From the NCBI GenBank assembly GCA_016720075.1, contig JADJXW010000009.1, forward strand, positions 93,099 to 157,098: a DNA stretch of 64,000 nucleotides. Reading direction: 5' to 3'. This stretch comes from Pseudomonadota bacterium (GTDB lineage: Bacteria > Pseudomonadota > Gammaproteobacteria > Steroidobacterales > Steroidobacteraceae). Shown in pieces: positions 9,449 to 19,243 of the stretch. Made by a program: the position numbers and the translations under genes. The notes under the pieces are model-generated. The model was given only the letters and a program-made list of their open reading frames with translations. It did not search any database and had not been told where the DNA came from. Each line of letters starts with the position of its first letter. Position 1 is the first letter of the stretch.

Positions 9449-9714
9449 CTCTAGCCCCCTGAATAGTTTTTCTTCATGCCGCGGTCCGGATGACCGGCCG
9501 TGACTGCGGCAACAATATACCTATGGGTGTCCAAGCACTACCGACCGGTCGAAGACGCTGGGTGGGGAACTGGCGTGCTGGTACTCCCACCACCATGCTG
9601 CGCATGCGTTACCAAGTCCAAAGCATCTTTGTGGCAAGGGCCGAACGGGTTTATCCTCGCCAGGGTTCGCGAGTGAGTTCAAGAATTTCAATAAGCAGAG
9701 CGGGGGCGTCACTG

Positions 9715-10110
9715 ATGCGCTACGGATGTCGAATTCTTCTGGTATTCCTGATGCTGGCCGGCACGGCCACGGCGCAGGTCGGGCATCCCGCCAAGGGCAG
9801 CTGGCTCGGCTACTGGGGTCCCGACACAAAGACACAGCACCGCATGGTGCTGAACCTGGACTGGCGCAACCGCCAGGTGGTGGGGCAGGTGAATCCCGGA
9901 CCCGGCGCTGCAAACGTTACGCGAGCGGACATCGACTACGCCACCTGGACCATGACCATGGAAGCCTCCTTGCCGGATGCAAGCGGGCGCATCCAGAAAT
10001 GGGTGGGCACGGGAAAGCTGGAGAACCTGGGCTCGTGGACCAACCGCGTGTACTCCGGCACGTATGTTTTCGGCGCCGAGAAGGGCACCTTCAAGCTCAC
10101 GCTGCACTGA
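9715..10110 (+). CDS. small exported protein of unknown function
   Basis: A 131-residue protein starting at 9715, where a signal peptide begins (MRYGCRILLVFLMLAGTATA). The frame is open upstream, but that part lacks features. The mature part has a tryptophan- and tyrosine-rich beta-type pattern (GSWLGYWGP, TYVFGAEKGTFKLTL). It leads a compact plus-strand group with the DUF6152 gene (10 bp away) and the 278-residue exported protein. I recognise no catalytic motif. The group as a whole is probably secreted or periplasmic. Confidence 0.7.
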   Translation: MRYGCRILLVFLMLAGTATAQVGHPAKGSWLGYWGPDTKTQHRMVLNLDWRNRQVVGQVNPGPGAANVTRADIDYATWTMTMEASLPDASGRIQKWVGTGKLENLGSWTNRVYSGTYVFGAEKGTFKLTLH

Positions 10111-10120
10111 GGATCAAGAA

Positions 10121-10531
10121 ATGAATAACTGGACCAAGACACTGCTGGCCCTGCTGGTGGCCGCCACGGCAACCGGTGCTGCGATAGCACATCACTCCTT
10201 TGCGGCCGAGTTCGACGGAGCCAAGAAGCTCAAGCTCACCGGCACCGTCACCAAGGTGCAGTGGCGCAATCCGCACACCTACTTCTTCGTCGATGTGAAG
10301 GGCGAGGATGGACAGATCCACAACTGGGCCATGGAGCTGGGAAGCCCGAACGTGCTGATGCGCCGCGGATGGACGCGGGACTCGCTGAAGATCGGCGATC
10401 AGGTGACGATCGAGGCGCGCGCGCGCGCGACAACAGCTACAAGGGCAATGCCACATCGGTGGTCATGGCCGACGGCAAGAAGATGTTCAACGGCACGGCC
10501 GAAGAAAACGAAGGGAATGATTAACCCATGA
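10121..10531 (+). CDS. DUF6152 family exported protein with repeat-tract frameshift near the C-terminus
   Basis: The signal peptide (to about residue 23) and the N-terminal signature AHHSFAAEFDGAKKLKLTGTVTKVQWRNPH identify DUF6152. In the frame given, the protein reads through to 10531 with an unrelated arginine-rich tail. The family-like ending (NSYKGNATSVVMADGKKMF) lies in another frame, which stops at 10524, just before the next ATG at 10528. The switch falls in an alternating GC tract at 10415-10429 and is what one extra GC unit would cause. It could be a real mutation, replication slippage or a sequencing error. Confidence 0.75.
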   Translation: MNNWTKTLLALLVAATATGAAIAHHSFAAEFDGAKKLKLTGTVTKVQWRNPHTYFFVDVKGEDGQIHNWAMELGSPNVLMRRGWTRDSLKIGDQVTIEARARATTATRAMPHRWSWPTARRCSTARPKKTKGMINP

Positions 10532-11364
10532 GCCGCGATACCAAATCTTTCCTGCGCAGCAGCGGCGCATGCCTGGCCTTGCTCGGCGCGCTGCTTGCCA
10601 TGCCCGCAATTGCCGCGGCGCCTGCGGCGCCGGCGGCATCCGCCACCCCGGCCAAGCCAGTCAGACCCACTCCGCGCCTGCCCGATGGCACGGTGGATCT
10701 CAGCGGTAACGGTTCGTGGAGCCTGGGCTGGATCACCAACTACGAGCGGCATCTGCTCGATACGCCGCCAGGCATCGAGAACGTGCCCTTCCTGCCGTGG
10801 ACGAAGGCGATGTACGACTACGTGCAGAAGAACCAGAACGCCTACGACCCCGAAGGCTTCTGCCTGCCGCCCGGCGGACCGCGCGCCTTCGGCACGCCGT
10901 ATCCGGCCGAGTTCCTGCAGCAGAAAGACCGCATCATCGTCATCTTCGAGGGCGGCGCGCATGTCTGGCGCGAGATCCACATGGATGGGCGCGCGCATCC
11001 CACCGGATCGAAGCTCAACCCGACGTATTTCGGTCATTCGGTGGGGCGCTGGGAAGGCGATACGCTAGTGATCGATACCGTGGGCTACAACGAGCGCACC
11101 TGGCTGGGATTCAACGGCTACCTGCATTCCGACGAGTTGCGCACCGTGGAGCGCATCACGCGGCCGAACCACGACACGTTGCGCTACGAAGTCACGATCG
11201 ATGATCCGGGTGCGTACTCCAAGCCCTGGCGCATGGGCTGGAACATCCGCTGGACCGAGGGCCAGGAGCTGCAGGAATACATCTGCCAGGAAGAGAATCA
11301 GTTCCTGATCGACCTGAAGGATGATTTCGGCGAGCCGTTCTTCCAGCCCACGAAGTCCGAATAG
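10528..11364 (+). CDS. exported protein of unknown function associated with DUF6152
   Basis: A 278-residue protein with a signal peptide followed by an Ala/Pro-rich linker (residues about 20-50) and a conserved-looking C-terminal domain (WREIHMDGRAHP, GHSVGRWEGDTLVIDTVGYNERTWL). Proteins of this pattern are commonly found beside DUF6152 genes in soil bacteria and have no established function. The ATG lies 3 bp after the stop of the frame-restored DUF6152 gene, which supports both the operon and the restoration. Probably periplasmic. Confidence 0.75.
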   Translation: MSRDTKSFLRSSGACLALLGALLAMPAIAAAPAAPAASATPAKPVRPTPRLPDGTVDLSGNGSWSLGWITNYERHLLDTPPGIENVPFLPWTKAMYDYVQKNQNAYDPEGFCLPPGGPRAFGTPYPAEFLQQKDRIIVIFEGGAHVWREIHMDGRAHPTGSKLNPTYFGHSVGRWEGDTLVIDTVGYNERTWLGFNGYLHSDELRTVERITRPNHDTLRYEVTIDDPGAYSKPWRMGWNIRWTEGQELQEYICQEENQFLIDLKDDFGEPFFQPTKSE

Positions 11365-11393
11365 GCTGCGAGCGGCGAACCGCGCCGAGAAAC

Positions 11394-11416
11394 AAAAAAC
11401 CCCGCAAAGAGCGGGG
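11394..11416 (-). terminator. rho-independent terminator, orphaned from a tRNA-Leu gene
   Basis: A 6-bp GC stem (11400-11405 with 11411-11416) and a 5-base loop. On the minus strand it is followed by a run of T (the A tract at 11394-11399). It therefore ends minus-strand transcription coming from the right. Immediately to the right is the 3' end of a tRNA-Leu (11419-11441) with no tRNA body. The simplest reading is that this was the terminator of the native tRNA-Leu. Confidence 0.75.
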
Positions 11417-11418
11417 TC

Positions 11419-11441
11419 ATGGTGCCCAGGAGAGGACTCGA
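11419..11441 (-). repeat. direct repeat copy 1: tRNA-Leu 3'-end attachment site (left att)
   Basis: 23 bp identical to 30804-30826. Read on the minus strand it gives the T-loop (TCGAGT), the 3' T-stem, the 3' acceptor strand CCTGGGC, A, CCA and one extra T. This is the 3' end of a tRNA-Leu whose 5' end would be GCCCAGG. No tRNA body follows on the right, so this is a displaced 3' end of the kind left at the far end of a tRNA-integrated island. Confidence 0.85.
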
Positions 11442-11520
11442 TTGTTCATTCCAAGTCGCTGATATTTGAAGAGAACTCGCGGAGCCGCCAAGCTAGTACC
11501 CCTTGGTGTACCCCCGGCGT
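11442..11520. promoter_or_regulatory. putative integrase arm-site region beside left att
   Basis: About 55 bp inside the repeat lie two GTACCCC-type direct repeats (11496-11502 and 11508-11515). Preceding them is a CTGA..TTTGAAGAGAACTC stretch. The region beside repeat copy 2 has the same arrangement at the same spacing. This is the layout expected of integrase arm-binding sites, and its role is inferred from layout alone. The rest of the 330-bp gap up to the esterase gene holds no recognisable gene. Confidence 0.5.
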
Positions 11521-11694
11521 CAGTCCCTTGCCCCCGCGCAGTACGATTAATACCGAAACCGAATGGTTCGGTGCCATTCAGCATCATGCGGGGACGGCCC
11601 AAAGCTAAGAATCCGATCGGTACCTTGCTTGCCTCGTTCGAAGGCGCCGGGCGTTTTACGCGCTCCGTCCTGGCATCCGGTCGCATACGGGGGA

Positions 11695-13257
11695 ATGATG
11701 AGAACGACTCGCTTCGGATGGAAGGCGCTGGCACCTCGACCGGTCCTGGCAGTGGCCTCAATACTGATGGGCGTCTGCCTTGCCGCGGGTTCCGCGAGGG
11801 CCCGGGATCTCCCCATGGTGAGGCCCGTCATGGGCTGCGAGGCACTTGCGCAGAAGGACATCGCTCCAGCCGGCGAAGCTCCCGGCCGCATCGTCTCCGC
11901 CCGGACCGTCACGACCGGCACTGTCGGTCCTTACTGCGAAATCAAGGGATACGTGGCTCCGCAGGTCCGGTTCGAACTGCGCCTTCCGACGCAGAACTGG
12001 ACCCAACGCCTGATGTTCTCCGGCTGTGGCGGATTCTTCGGCCGCGTGGAATTCCGCATTCGCGCATCCGAGGGCTGCGAAGCCATCGACAACGGCGAAA
12101 TCGCGCTGGTGACCAGCGACCTCGGTCATGACGCACCCGACGGCAATGCCAACACGGTGTGGGCCGCCAACAACCGCCAGGGGAAGATCGACTACGGGTA
12201 CCGTGGCGTCCACGTCGTCACCGTCATCGCCAAGGCCATCCTCGCCCGCTACTACGGGCAGCCCCAGGCCTACGCCTACTTCAATGGCTGCTCTGATGGC
12301 GGCCGCGAAGGGATGATGGAAGCCCAGCGTTATCCGGGCGACTTCAACGGCATCATCGCCGGCGCCTCGGTCATCGGCGACGCGGCGAACAACACCGTCT
12401 TCCATGCGTGGAACGCCCGCCAGTCCGCCGCGGCCGATGGCGCAGCCGTGCTGAAGCCGCAGGACCTGGCCGTGCTGCACAAGGCCGCGCTCGATGCCTG
12501 CGATCTTGCGGGCGACGGGGTCCGGGACGGTGTGGTGGGTGATCCTCGCGCATGCCGGTTCGATCCGGCCATTGCGGCATGCCGCGGGGGCCAGTCGCAG
12601 GGATGCCTGAGCGCCGCGCAGGTGGCGGCAGCCAGGGCCATGTACGGTGGACCCGTCGATGAAATGGGGCGCCCGCTCTATTTCGGGCGTCCGGTGGGAT
12701 CGGAACTCGCCTGGGGCAGTCCGGACAACGGCGAGATGGTCGGCGCGTTCGTCCGCTACCTGGTCAGCGACGACATCCTGGATTTCGACCTCGCGAAGTT
12801 CCCTTTCGACCGGGCATGGTTCGACAGGCTTCATGGCCTGGCGTCCGTTTACAACGCGACGAATCCCGACATCGATGCGTTCCAGAAGGCCGGCGGCAAG
12901 CTGATCATGTGGCATGGATGGGGAGATCCCGGCGTGCCGCCCATGAGCTCCGTCACTTACTACGAATCGCTCCTAAAGCGCTACGGGCCCGCAACCGCTT
13001 CGTTCGCCCGGCTGTTCATGTTGCCCGGCGTGGGTCACTGCGGGGGCGGTGATGGCCCGGATCGCATGAATCTGACGGACGCGATTTTCGCCTGGGTTGA
13101 AGATGGCACGGCGCCTGCGTCGGTGATTGCATTGCGGAAATCCTATGGCCGGACGGTGCAGACCCGTCCCGTGTTCCCCTATCCCTCGAACTCGCGCTAC
13201 CGTGGCGCGGGTGATCCGGCCCTCGCGAGTTCGTTTGCCGAAGCGACGCCGCAATGA
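11695..13257 (+). CDS. tannase/feruloyl esterase family protein, exported
   Basis: 520 residues counted from the ATG at 11695 (a second ATG follows at 11698); GGGGG lies just upstream and a signal peptide starts here. The catalytic pattern of the tannase/feruloyl esterase family is complete: serine in GCSDGG (S200), aspartate in GWGDPGVPP (D411) and histidine in GVGHCGGG (H448). The flanking cysteines C199 and C449 can form the family's CS-D-HC disulfide. It would hydrolyse gallate, ferulate or related phenolic esters in the periplasm or outside the cell. It is the first gene inside the island and lies upstream of a TonB receptor. Confidence 0.88.
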   Translation: MMRTTRFGWKALAPRPVLAVASILMGVCLAAGSARARDLPMVRPVMGCEALAQKDIAPAGEAPGRIVSARTVTTGTVGPYCEIKGYVAPQVRFELRLPTQNWTQRLMFSGCGGFFGRVEFRIRASEGCEAIDNGEIALVTSDLGHDAPDGNANTVWAANNRQGKIDYGYRGVHVVTVIAKAILARYYGQPQAYAYFNGCSDGGREGMMEAQRYPGDFNGIIAGASVIGDAANNTVFHAWNARQSAAADGAAVLKPQDLAVLHKAALDACDLAGDGVRDGVVGDPRACRFDPAIAACRGGQSQGCLSAAQVAAARAMYGGPVDEMGRPLYFGRPVGSELAWGSPDNGEMVGAFVRYLVSDDILDFDLAKFPFDRAWFDRLHGLASVYNATNPDIDAFQKAGGKLIMWHGWGDPGVPPMSSVTYYESLLKRYGPATASFARLFMLPGVGHCGGGDGPDRMNLTDAIFAWVEDGTAPASVIALRKSYGRTVQTRPVFPYPSNSRYRGAGDPALASSFAEATPQ

Positions 13258-13367
13258 CGGGGCAGCCGCGATTCGATGTGAGCCTTGAATCGCTGCATTC
13301 AGGAATCGCATTGCTCCCTCGTTGAGAAATCGCCACGCTCCCCTATCGGAAAACTGTCGGGGGATTG

Positions 13368-16354
13368 ATGGTCATGCGAGTTCGGAATTCTCTGTCGAAG
13401 GTCGGCCTGGTTGTCGCGGGATTGGTGCTCCCCTGCGCGGAACCCCAGGCACATGCCGCGCGCGCGACGAACGAAGAAGGCTCGAGCGCGCTCGAGGAGA
13501 TCGTGGTCACCGGTTCGCGCATCGCGCGACGTGACTACACGTCCACCAGTCCCATCGTCACGACGACCCAGGCCGCGATCGAGGACACTGGCCAGGTCAA
13601 CCTGGAGCAGGCGCTGCAGCAGTTGCCACAGTTCCTCGGCGGTCGCGACTCCACCGTCACCGGCCTCGGCGGCAACGGCTACTCCACGCTGAACCTGCGC
13701 GGCCTGGGCGACAACCGTAACCTGATCCTGCTGGATGGCCACCGGCTGCCCATCGCCAGCAGCACCGGCGCCACCGACATCAACATCATTCCCGGCTCGC
13801 TGATCGGCAGCGTCGAGGTCATCTCCGGCGGTGCGTCGGCGGTCTACGGCTCCGACGCCATCTCCGGCGTGGTCAATTTCAAGACCCGCCACCTGGACGG
13901 TGTGGAGGTCGCGGCGCAGGGCAATCTCTCGGAAATGGGAGATGCCGGCGTGCGGAACTTCTCCATCAGCGCCGGAGGCAAGTACGCGGGCGGCCGGGGC
14001 GAGTATTTCGCGACCGGCAACTTCACGGATCGCAGCCTGGTGTTCTACAAGGCGAGGGACTTCTTCGCCAAGGCCGGCGGCTCGGGGTCCCAGGCGACGG
14101 GCGCCGTGCAGTTCGTGGGCGGCGCGCCCAGCAGGGCGGCGCTGGATTCCGTGTTCGGCGCCTATGGCGTCGCCGCGGGCGCGGTGGCCACCAACTCACG
14201 CTTCGGTTTCAACAGCGATGGCACGCTGTACGCGGTCACGGGCGGCTACAACTTCAAGGAGAGCCTCGAGGACTACGGCCTCGTCAGTAACCAGATAGTG
14301 GGTTTCACAGGCCGCGAGAACTACCTGATCTCCCCGCAGGAGCGCTACAACTTCTTCGGCAAGGCGAGCTTCGACCTCAATGATCGAGTCACTGTGTATG
14401 GACAGGGACTGTACATGCAGTCGACGATCACGACCTCGAGCGCCTGGGCCATCACGGCCCCGACGCAGCCCTCGGTTCCGGTGACCAATCCCTTCATACC
14501 AGCAGGACTGCGCACGCTGCTGGCGTCGCGGCCGGCGGCCGTGCGCAACAACCCGGTGCTGCTCTTCAAGGGCTACCAGGAAATGGGGCGCCGGACCTAC
14601 GAGGAGGACTACGACGTCTACCAGCTCGGCGCCGGCGTGCGCGCGAAGCTGGCCTCCGACTGGACGCTCGATGTGTTCGGGTCGTACGACGACACGACGC
14701 TGCATGAGCGGATCAACCATGTCGTCCTCTACCCCCGCGTCCAGATCCTGCTCAACGCGGCCGATGGCGGTGCGTCGATCTGCGCCGGTGGCTACAACCC
14801 GTTCGGCCTGGCCGCCAGCGCCACGATCTCCGACGCCTGCCGCAACTACCTGACGGCCCCGACGGACACGCAGATGGGCCTCAAGCAGTCGGTGTTCGAA
14901 GCCACCGTGCAGGGAACCGCGTTCAACCTGCCGGCAGGTCCCGCCAAGGTGTCGTTCACGGCGGACTGGCGCGAGAACCAGTTCGACCTGAATCCCGACA
15001 TCCTGCTGATCCCGAACTACGACTACACGGGCACGGCGTTCAACGACATCGCCAGTGCGCGGTATGCGCGAACAGCCCGGCGTCCGCCACCAACACCATC
15101 TTCCCGGCGGCCGGCAAGGTGTCGGTCAAGGAACTGGCGGGCGAACTGCTGCTGCCGATCGTGTCGGACGGCGCCTTCGCGAAGTCCCTGAACCTGACGC
15201 TCGGCGCCCGCATCTCGGACTACAACCTCGCAGGCAGTGCCTTCACCTACAAGGCCGAGCTGGACTGGCGCCCCGTCGAGTCGCTGTTGCTGCGCGGCGG
15301 ATTCGAACATGCGCTCCGTGCGCCGAACGTGGCGGAACTCTTCAGCCAGTCGGGTACCGTCGTGTCGGTGGGCAATCCCCCGACCGCCGGCGATCCCTGT
15401 GACAGTCGTTCGTCGCTGCGCACCGGCGCCAACGCCACCGGCGTGAGGAACCTGTGCCTCGCGCAGTTCCAGTCTGCCGGCCTCACGGCGACAGAGGCAG
15501 CCAATCTGTACCCCGGCTATACCTACGTCAGCGCCGTCGTGGGCTCGAGGATCACCGGCAACCCGAAACTGGATCCGGAAGCCGCGGATACCTACACCCT
15601 GGGTGCGGTATACAGCATCGGGCCCCTCGGTGAATGGTTCCGGAAGGGCAGCATCTCGGTGGACTACTACAACATCGAGATCAAGGACCAGATCGGCACG
15701 GTGACGGGTTCGCTGGCGCTGCAGAAGTGCTTCAACCTGGATGGTTCGAATCCGACTTACGATCCGGCCAACTCGTACTGCTCGACGATCGTGCGCTCGG
15801 CCGGCAGCGGCATCCTGTTCGACATCGGCGCCCCGTACCTGAACCTGGCGGGCACACGCACCAGCGGCATCGACGTGCAGTTCGATTCGGAGTTCAACCT
15901 CCCGCACGACCTGCGGCTGTCGTTCAACACCGTGGTGAACTACCTGGACGAGTTCAGGATCCAGTCGCTGAAGGGCTCGCCCTGGCAGGAGTACCGTGCG
16001 ACCATCAGCAGCGGCCGCGCGACCACGCCTCCGCTGCCAGGCTGGCGCTCGGCCACGACGCTCGGCCTCGCGTACGGGGATGCCTCGGCCTCGCTGCGGT
16101 GGCGGCACATCCACAGCATGCGCGACATCGCGTCCGTCACCTCGGCAACGCCTCCGCCGGGCGTGGATGCCTACGACATCCTCGACCTCTCCGCGCGTCT
16201 CAAGCTCAGCGAGCGGTTCGAGCTGAGCGCGGGCATCAACAACCTGCTGGAGAAGTCTCCGCCCGTGGTGGGTGGCGTGGCGGGGCAGACGACGCCGACG
16301 TTGTACGACGTCATCGGGCGCAACTACTTCCTCGGCGCCAAGGCGAAGTTCTAG
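13368..16354 (+). pseudogene. TonB-dependent receptor, frameshifted near codon 565
   Basis: Two overlapping frames together encode one receptor of nearly 1000 residues. The first part has a signal peptide, ALEEIVVTGSRIAR and a plug with VISGGASAVYGSDAISGVVNF. It ends out of frame at 15191. The second part resumes with SVKELAGELLLP and runs to the terminal LGAKAKF. The break is near 15058-15064, where GTGCGCGG seems to hold one extra GC pair relative to an uninterrupted reading ASAVCANSPASATN. If real, the barrel is lost. If a sequencing error, this is an intact receptor paired with the upstream esterase. Confidence 0.85.
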
Positions 16355-16372
16355 AAGAGGGATCGGCGAGTG

Positions 16373-16397
16373 GCGGAGGGGCGTTTGTCCCCTCCGC
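16373..16397. terminator. strong hairpin between convergent genes
   Basis: A perfect 9-bp inverted repeat, GCGGAGGGG (16373-16381) and CCCCTCCGC (16389-16397), with a 7-base loop. It sits between the 3' ends of the TonB receptor and garD. No T run follows on either strand, so a classical rho-independent terminator is not proven. A transcript-end stabilising hairpin is equally possible. Confidence 0.5.
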
Positions 16398-16427
16398 TGG
16401 CGCATTGTCCATGCCGCCTTCCCGCGC

Positions 16428-18011
16428 TCAGGTCACGGGCGCGGGATCGAACAGCACCAGCTCGTTGCTCAACTTCCAGTGCTCTGCCCAGGTGCGCTTG
16501 CCGCTTGCCACCTCTAGCAGCAGGCGGAACAGTTCTTCCCCGGCCTGCTGCAGCGTCAGGCCCTCGTCCAGAATGCGCCCGGCATTCCAGTCCATCAGGT
16601 CGTGCCAGCGCCGGGCGAGATCGGTGCGGGTGGCCACCTTCACTACCGGGCACTGCGCAAGGCCATAGGGCGTGCCGCGTCCCGTCGTGAATACGTGCAG
16701 GTTCATGCCCGCCGCCAGTTGCAGCGTGCCGCAGATGAAATCACTGGCCGGTGTGGCGGCGAATACCAGGCCACGCTCGATTCCCTTGTCGCGCAGACTC
16801 TCGCCCGGCGCCAGCACGCCGAGTATGGGCGCTGAACCGGACTTCGCCACCGAACCCATCGCCTTCTCGACGATGTTCGCCAGGCCTCCGCGTTTGTTGC
16901 CAGGCGTGGTGTTGGCGCTGCGGTCCGCGCCACCCCGCGCCAGGTAGGCGTCGTACCACGCCAGCTGGTTCACGATGTCGTCGGCCACCTGCGTCGTCGC
17001 CGCACGCGTGACTAGCTGCGCGACGGCATCGCGCACCTCGGTGGTCTCGGAGAACAGCACGGTGGCGCCGGCGGCAACCAGCAGGTCGCTCATGACGCCC
17101 ACGGCCGGATTCGCGGTGATTCCCGAGAACGCGTCGCTGCCGCCGCACTGCACGCCCACGACCAGGGCGGACGCGGGGCAGGTTTCGCGGTGGCGCTGGT
17201 TCAGTCGCGACAGGTGTGCCTGCGCCGTGACCATGATCGAATCGATCATCGACTCGAAGCCGACATGGGATTCATCCTGCAGGCACACCACGTCAACGCC
17301 ATCGGCATCGGGCGGGGGGCGGTGCGTGCTCACGGCGCGGATGGGAATCTTCCCGGGCCCCAGCAGGCGTGTCGGCTGCAGCTTCTCGCAGCCCAGGCTC
17401 ACCACCATGACCTCGCCGCCGAAGTTGGGGTTGCGGGCGAGGTTGCGCAGCGTGCGGATGGGAATTGCGGCGTCCGGAACGTCGATGGCGATGCCGCAGC
17501 CATAGGAATGCTCCAGCGCGACCACGTCGTCCACGTTGGGGAATCGCGGCAGCAGTTCGCGGCGGATCCGCTGCACGGCATGGTCCACCACGCCTGCAAC
17601 GCACTGCACCGTGGTCGAGATGGCCAGAATGTTGCGCGTGCCCACGGATCCGTCGGGGTTGCGGTAGCCCTGGAAGGTATGCCCGTGGATCGGCGTCGGA
17701 TCCACTGCCGAAGCGGGACCGCGCGCGCACTGTTTCAGCGACGCCGCGGCGGGCAGCGTCAATCGCTGCTCGTTCACCCAGCTGCCGGCTGGCAGGGCGT
17801 CGACCGCGTTGCCGATCACAACCCCGTAACGACGCACGGCGTCGCCGGCTGCCAGCGGCGCGAGCGCAACCTTGTGACCCTGGGGGATGTCCTCAGTGAG
17901 CGTTAGGCCGTCTTCCAGCTTCGTGCCCGCGGGCAGACCACCGGGGTTCACTACGATGGCGACGTTGTCCGTGGGGTGGATGCGCAGGCAGCGATGGGCG
18001 GGGTTCGACAT
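16428..18011 (-). CDS. garD: galactarate dehydratase
   Basis: 527 residues, close to the usual length of about 523. The N-terminal SAF-like domain (TDNVAIVVNPGGLPAG) and the large UxaA/GarD domain follow the GarD family closely: GYRNPDGSVGTRN, LEHSYGCGIA, NPNFGGEVMVVSLGCEKLQP, CGGSDAFSGITANPAVG, FTTGRGTPYG and the ending FDPAPVT. The enzyme dehydrates meso-galactarate to 5-dehydro-4-deoxy-glucarate in the cytoplasm. Its product is the substrate of KdgD encoded nearby. It is divergent from the metallo-beta-lactamase gene at 18160, with a 148-bp shared upstream region. Confidence 0.93.
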   Translation of the reverse strand: MSNPAHRCLRIHPTDNVAIVVNPGGLPAGTKLEDGLTLTEDIPQGHKVALAPLAAGDAVRRYGVVIGNAVDALPAGSWVNEQRLTLPAAASLKQCARGPASAVDPTPIHGHTFQGYRNPDGSVGTRNILAISTTVQCVAGVVDHAVQRIRRELLPRFPNVDDVVALEHSYGCGIAIDVPDAAIPIRTLRNLARNPNFGGEVMVVSLGCEKLQPTRLLGPGKIPIRAVSTHRPPPDADGVDVVCLQDESHVGFESMIDSIMVTAQAHLSRLNQRHRETCPASALVVGVQCGGSDAFSGITANPAVGVMSDLLVAAGATVLFSETTEVRDAVAQLVTRAATTQVADDIVNQLAWYDAYLARGGADRSANTTPGNKRGGLANIVEKAMGSVAKSGSAPILGVLAPGESLRDKGIERGLVFAATPASDFICGTLQLAAGMNLHVFTTGRGTPYGLAQCPVVKVATRTDLARRWHDLMDWNAGRILDEGLTLQQAGEELFRLLLEVASGKRTWAEHWKLSNELVLFDPAPVT

Positions 18012-18159
18012 GGGCCTGATGTTACGGCGCTAACGGGCCGCGCGTTCTATGCATTCGCCGCATCGTTCGATTCAGCGCCGGCATCGGGCGGACATTGTCT
18101 TCGGCCGCCGGCTGGGCGATGTTCCCCCCGGTCATCAAACATACTCAGGCTGGGGCGGC

Positions 18160-19200
18160 ATGGCATCGAAGCACACGCGCATTGGGGCGAAACTCATCAC
18201 CGTGGCCGGGATCGGCGCCCTGGCCCTGATGGCCAGCGCACAGGAAGCCACGCGTCGCCAGCCGGTCAGTGCTTATCCCACCCCGACGGAGTTCCCGAAT
18301 CAGGATCTGGCCGCCGTCAACAAGTACCTGGCCGAGGCGCGGCGAATCGCCGGCGACGAGCTATTCCCGGACTTCATCCATCGCTGCATCATCAGCCCGC
18401 GTTATCCGGTGCGGGTGCGGGGCATCCAGTTCGACGGGCTGGTGGAACCCACGAAGCTGTTCGACCAGCTGTACTCGGTGGGCCAGAACGCCGTGTCGTC
18501 GCATGCGCTGGTGACCTCCGCGGGCATCGTGCTCTTTGACACGCTCAACAGTCCCGAAGAGGCCGAGAAGATCATCGTGCCGAACCTGCGCCGCGTCGGA
18601 CTCGACCCGAAGAACATCAAGTACATCGTGGTGACGCACGGCCACGGCGACCACTACGGCGGCGCGCGCTACCTGCAGCAGACCTACGGCGCGCGCGTGC
18701 TGTCATCGGCGATCGACTGGGACATGATGGCCAGCGAAAAGGGCAATGGTCCGTTCGCGGGGCTCGAACCCCCGAAGCGCGACATGGTCATCGAGGATGG
18801 GCAGGCGCTGGTGGTGGGCGACACCACGCTGCGCTTCTACACCACCCCGGGGCACACGCCAGGCACGCTTTCCACCATCTTCCCGGTGACGGACAAGGGC
18901 CAGCCGCACCTCGTGGGCCTGCATGGCGGCACCGGCGGCGGACGCGACATCCCGGGCCTGCAGGCCGGCATCAAGTCCTACGTGCGCTGGCGGGAGATCA
19001 CGAGCAAGGCTGGTGTGGACGTTCTCGTCGCCAACCATCCGCTGCATGATCGCGGCATCGAGAACAACGAGCTGCTGCGCGCGCGGATTCCCGGCCAGGC
19101 GAACCCCTATATCCTGGGTCGCGACCGCTACCAGAAATACATGCAGGTGATGGAAACCTGCTCGCGCGTGCACCTGGCACGACTGGGCGGCAAGGAATAG
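18160..19200 (+). CDS. exported metallo-beta-lactamase-fold hydrolase
   Basis: 346 residues from the ATG at 18160, chosen because a signal peptide starts there (cleavage near MASAQEA). The zinc-binding motif HGHGDH (H160, H162, D164, H165), H232 in GHTPG and H293 in NHPLHD are in place. The substrate may be a lactone or ester rather than a beta-lactam, but this is not shown by the sequence. It is a paralogue of the protein at 29602, sharing HGHGDHYGGA(R/K)YLQ and the NHP segment. Both lie in the aldarate island. Confidence 0.85.
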   Translation: MASKHTRIGAKLITVAGIGALALMASAQEATRRQPVSAYPTPTEFPNQDLAAVNKYLAEARRIAGDELFPDFIHRCIISPRYPVRVRGIQFDGLVEPTKLFDQLYSVGQNAVSSHALVTSAGIVLFDTLNSPEEAEKIIVPNLRRVGLDPKNIKYIVVTHGHGDHYGGARYLQQTYGARVLSSAIDWDMMASEKGNGPFAGLEPPKRDMVIEDGQALVVGDTTLRFYTTPGHTPGTLSTIFPVTDKGQPHLVGLHGGTGGGRDIPGLQAGIKSYVRWREITSKAGVDVLVANHPLHDRGIENNELLRARIPGQANPYILGRDRYQKYMQVMETCSRVHLARLGGKE

Positions 19201-19243
19201 ATGCAAGGCGCGTGGCCGCGCCAGGTGCCGGACGGGGCGCGGC

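Noticed and set aside
11758..12915. A 385-residue minus-strand ORF
   Set aside because: It is antisense to the tannase-family esterase, whose catalytic residues are all in place. The antisense frame shows no family motif.
15023..16405. A 460-residue minus-strand ORF
   Set aside because: It is antisense to the C-terminal barrel of a TonB receptor and rich in arginine and valine, a typical high-GC shadow.
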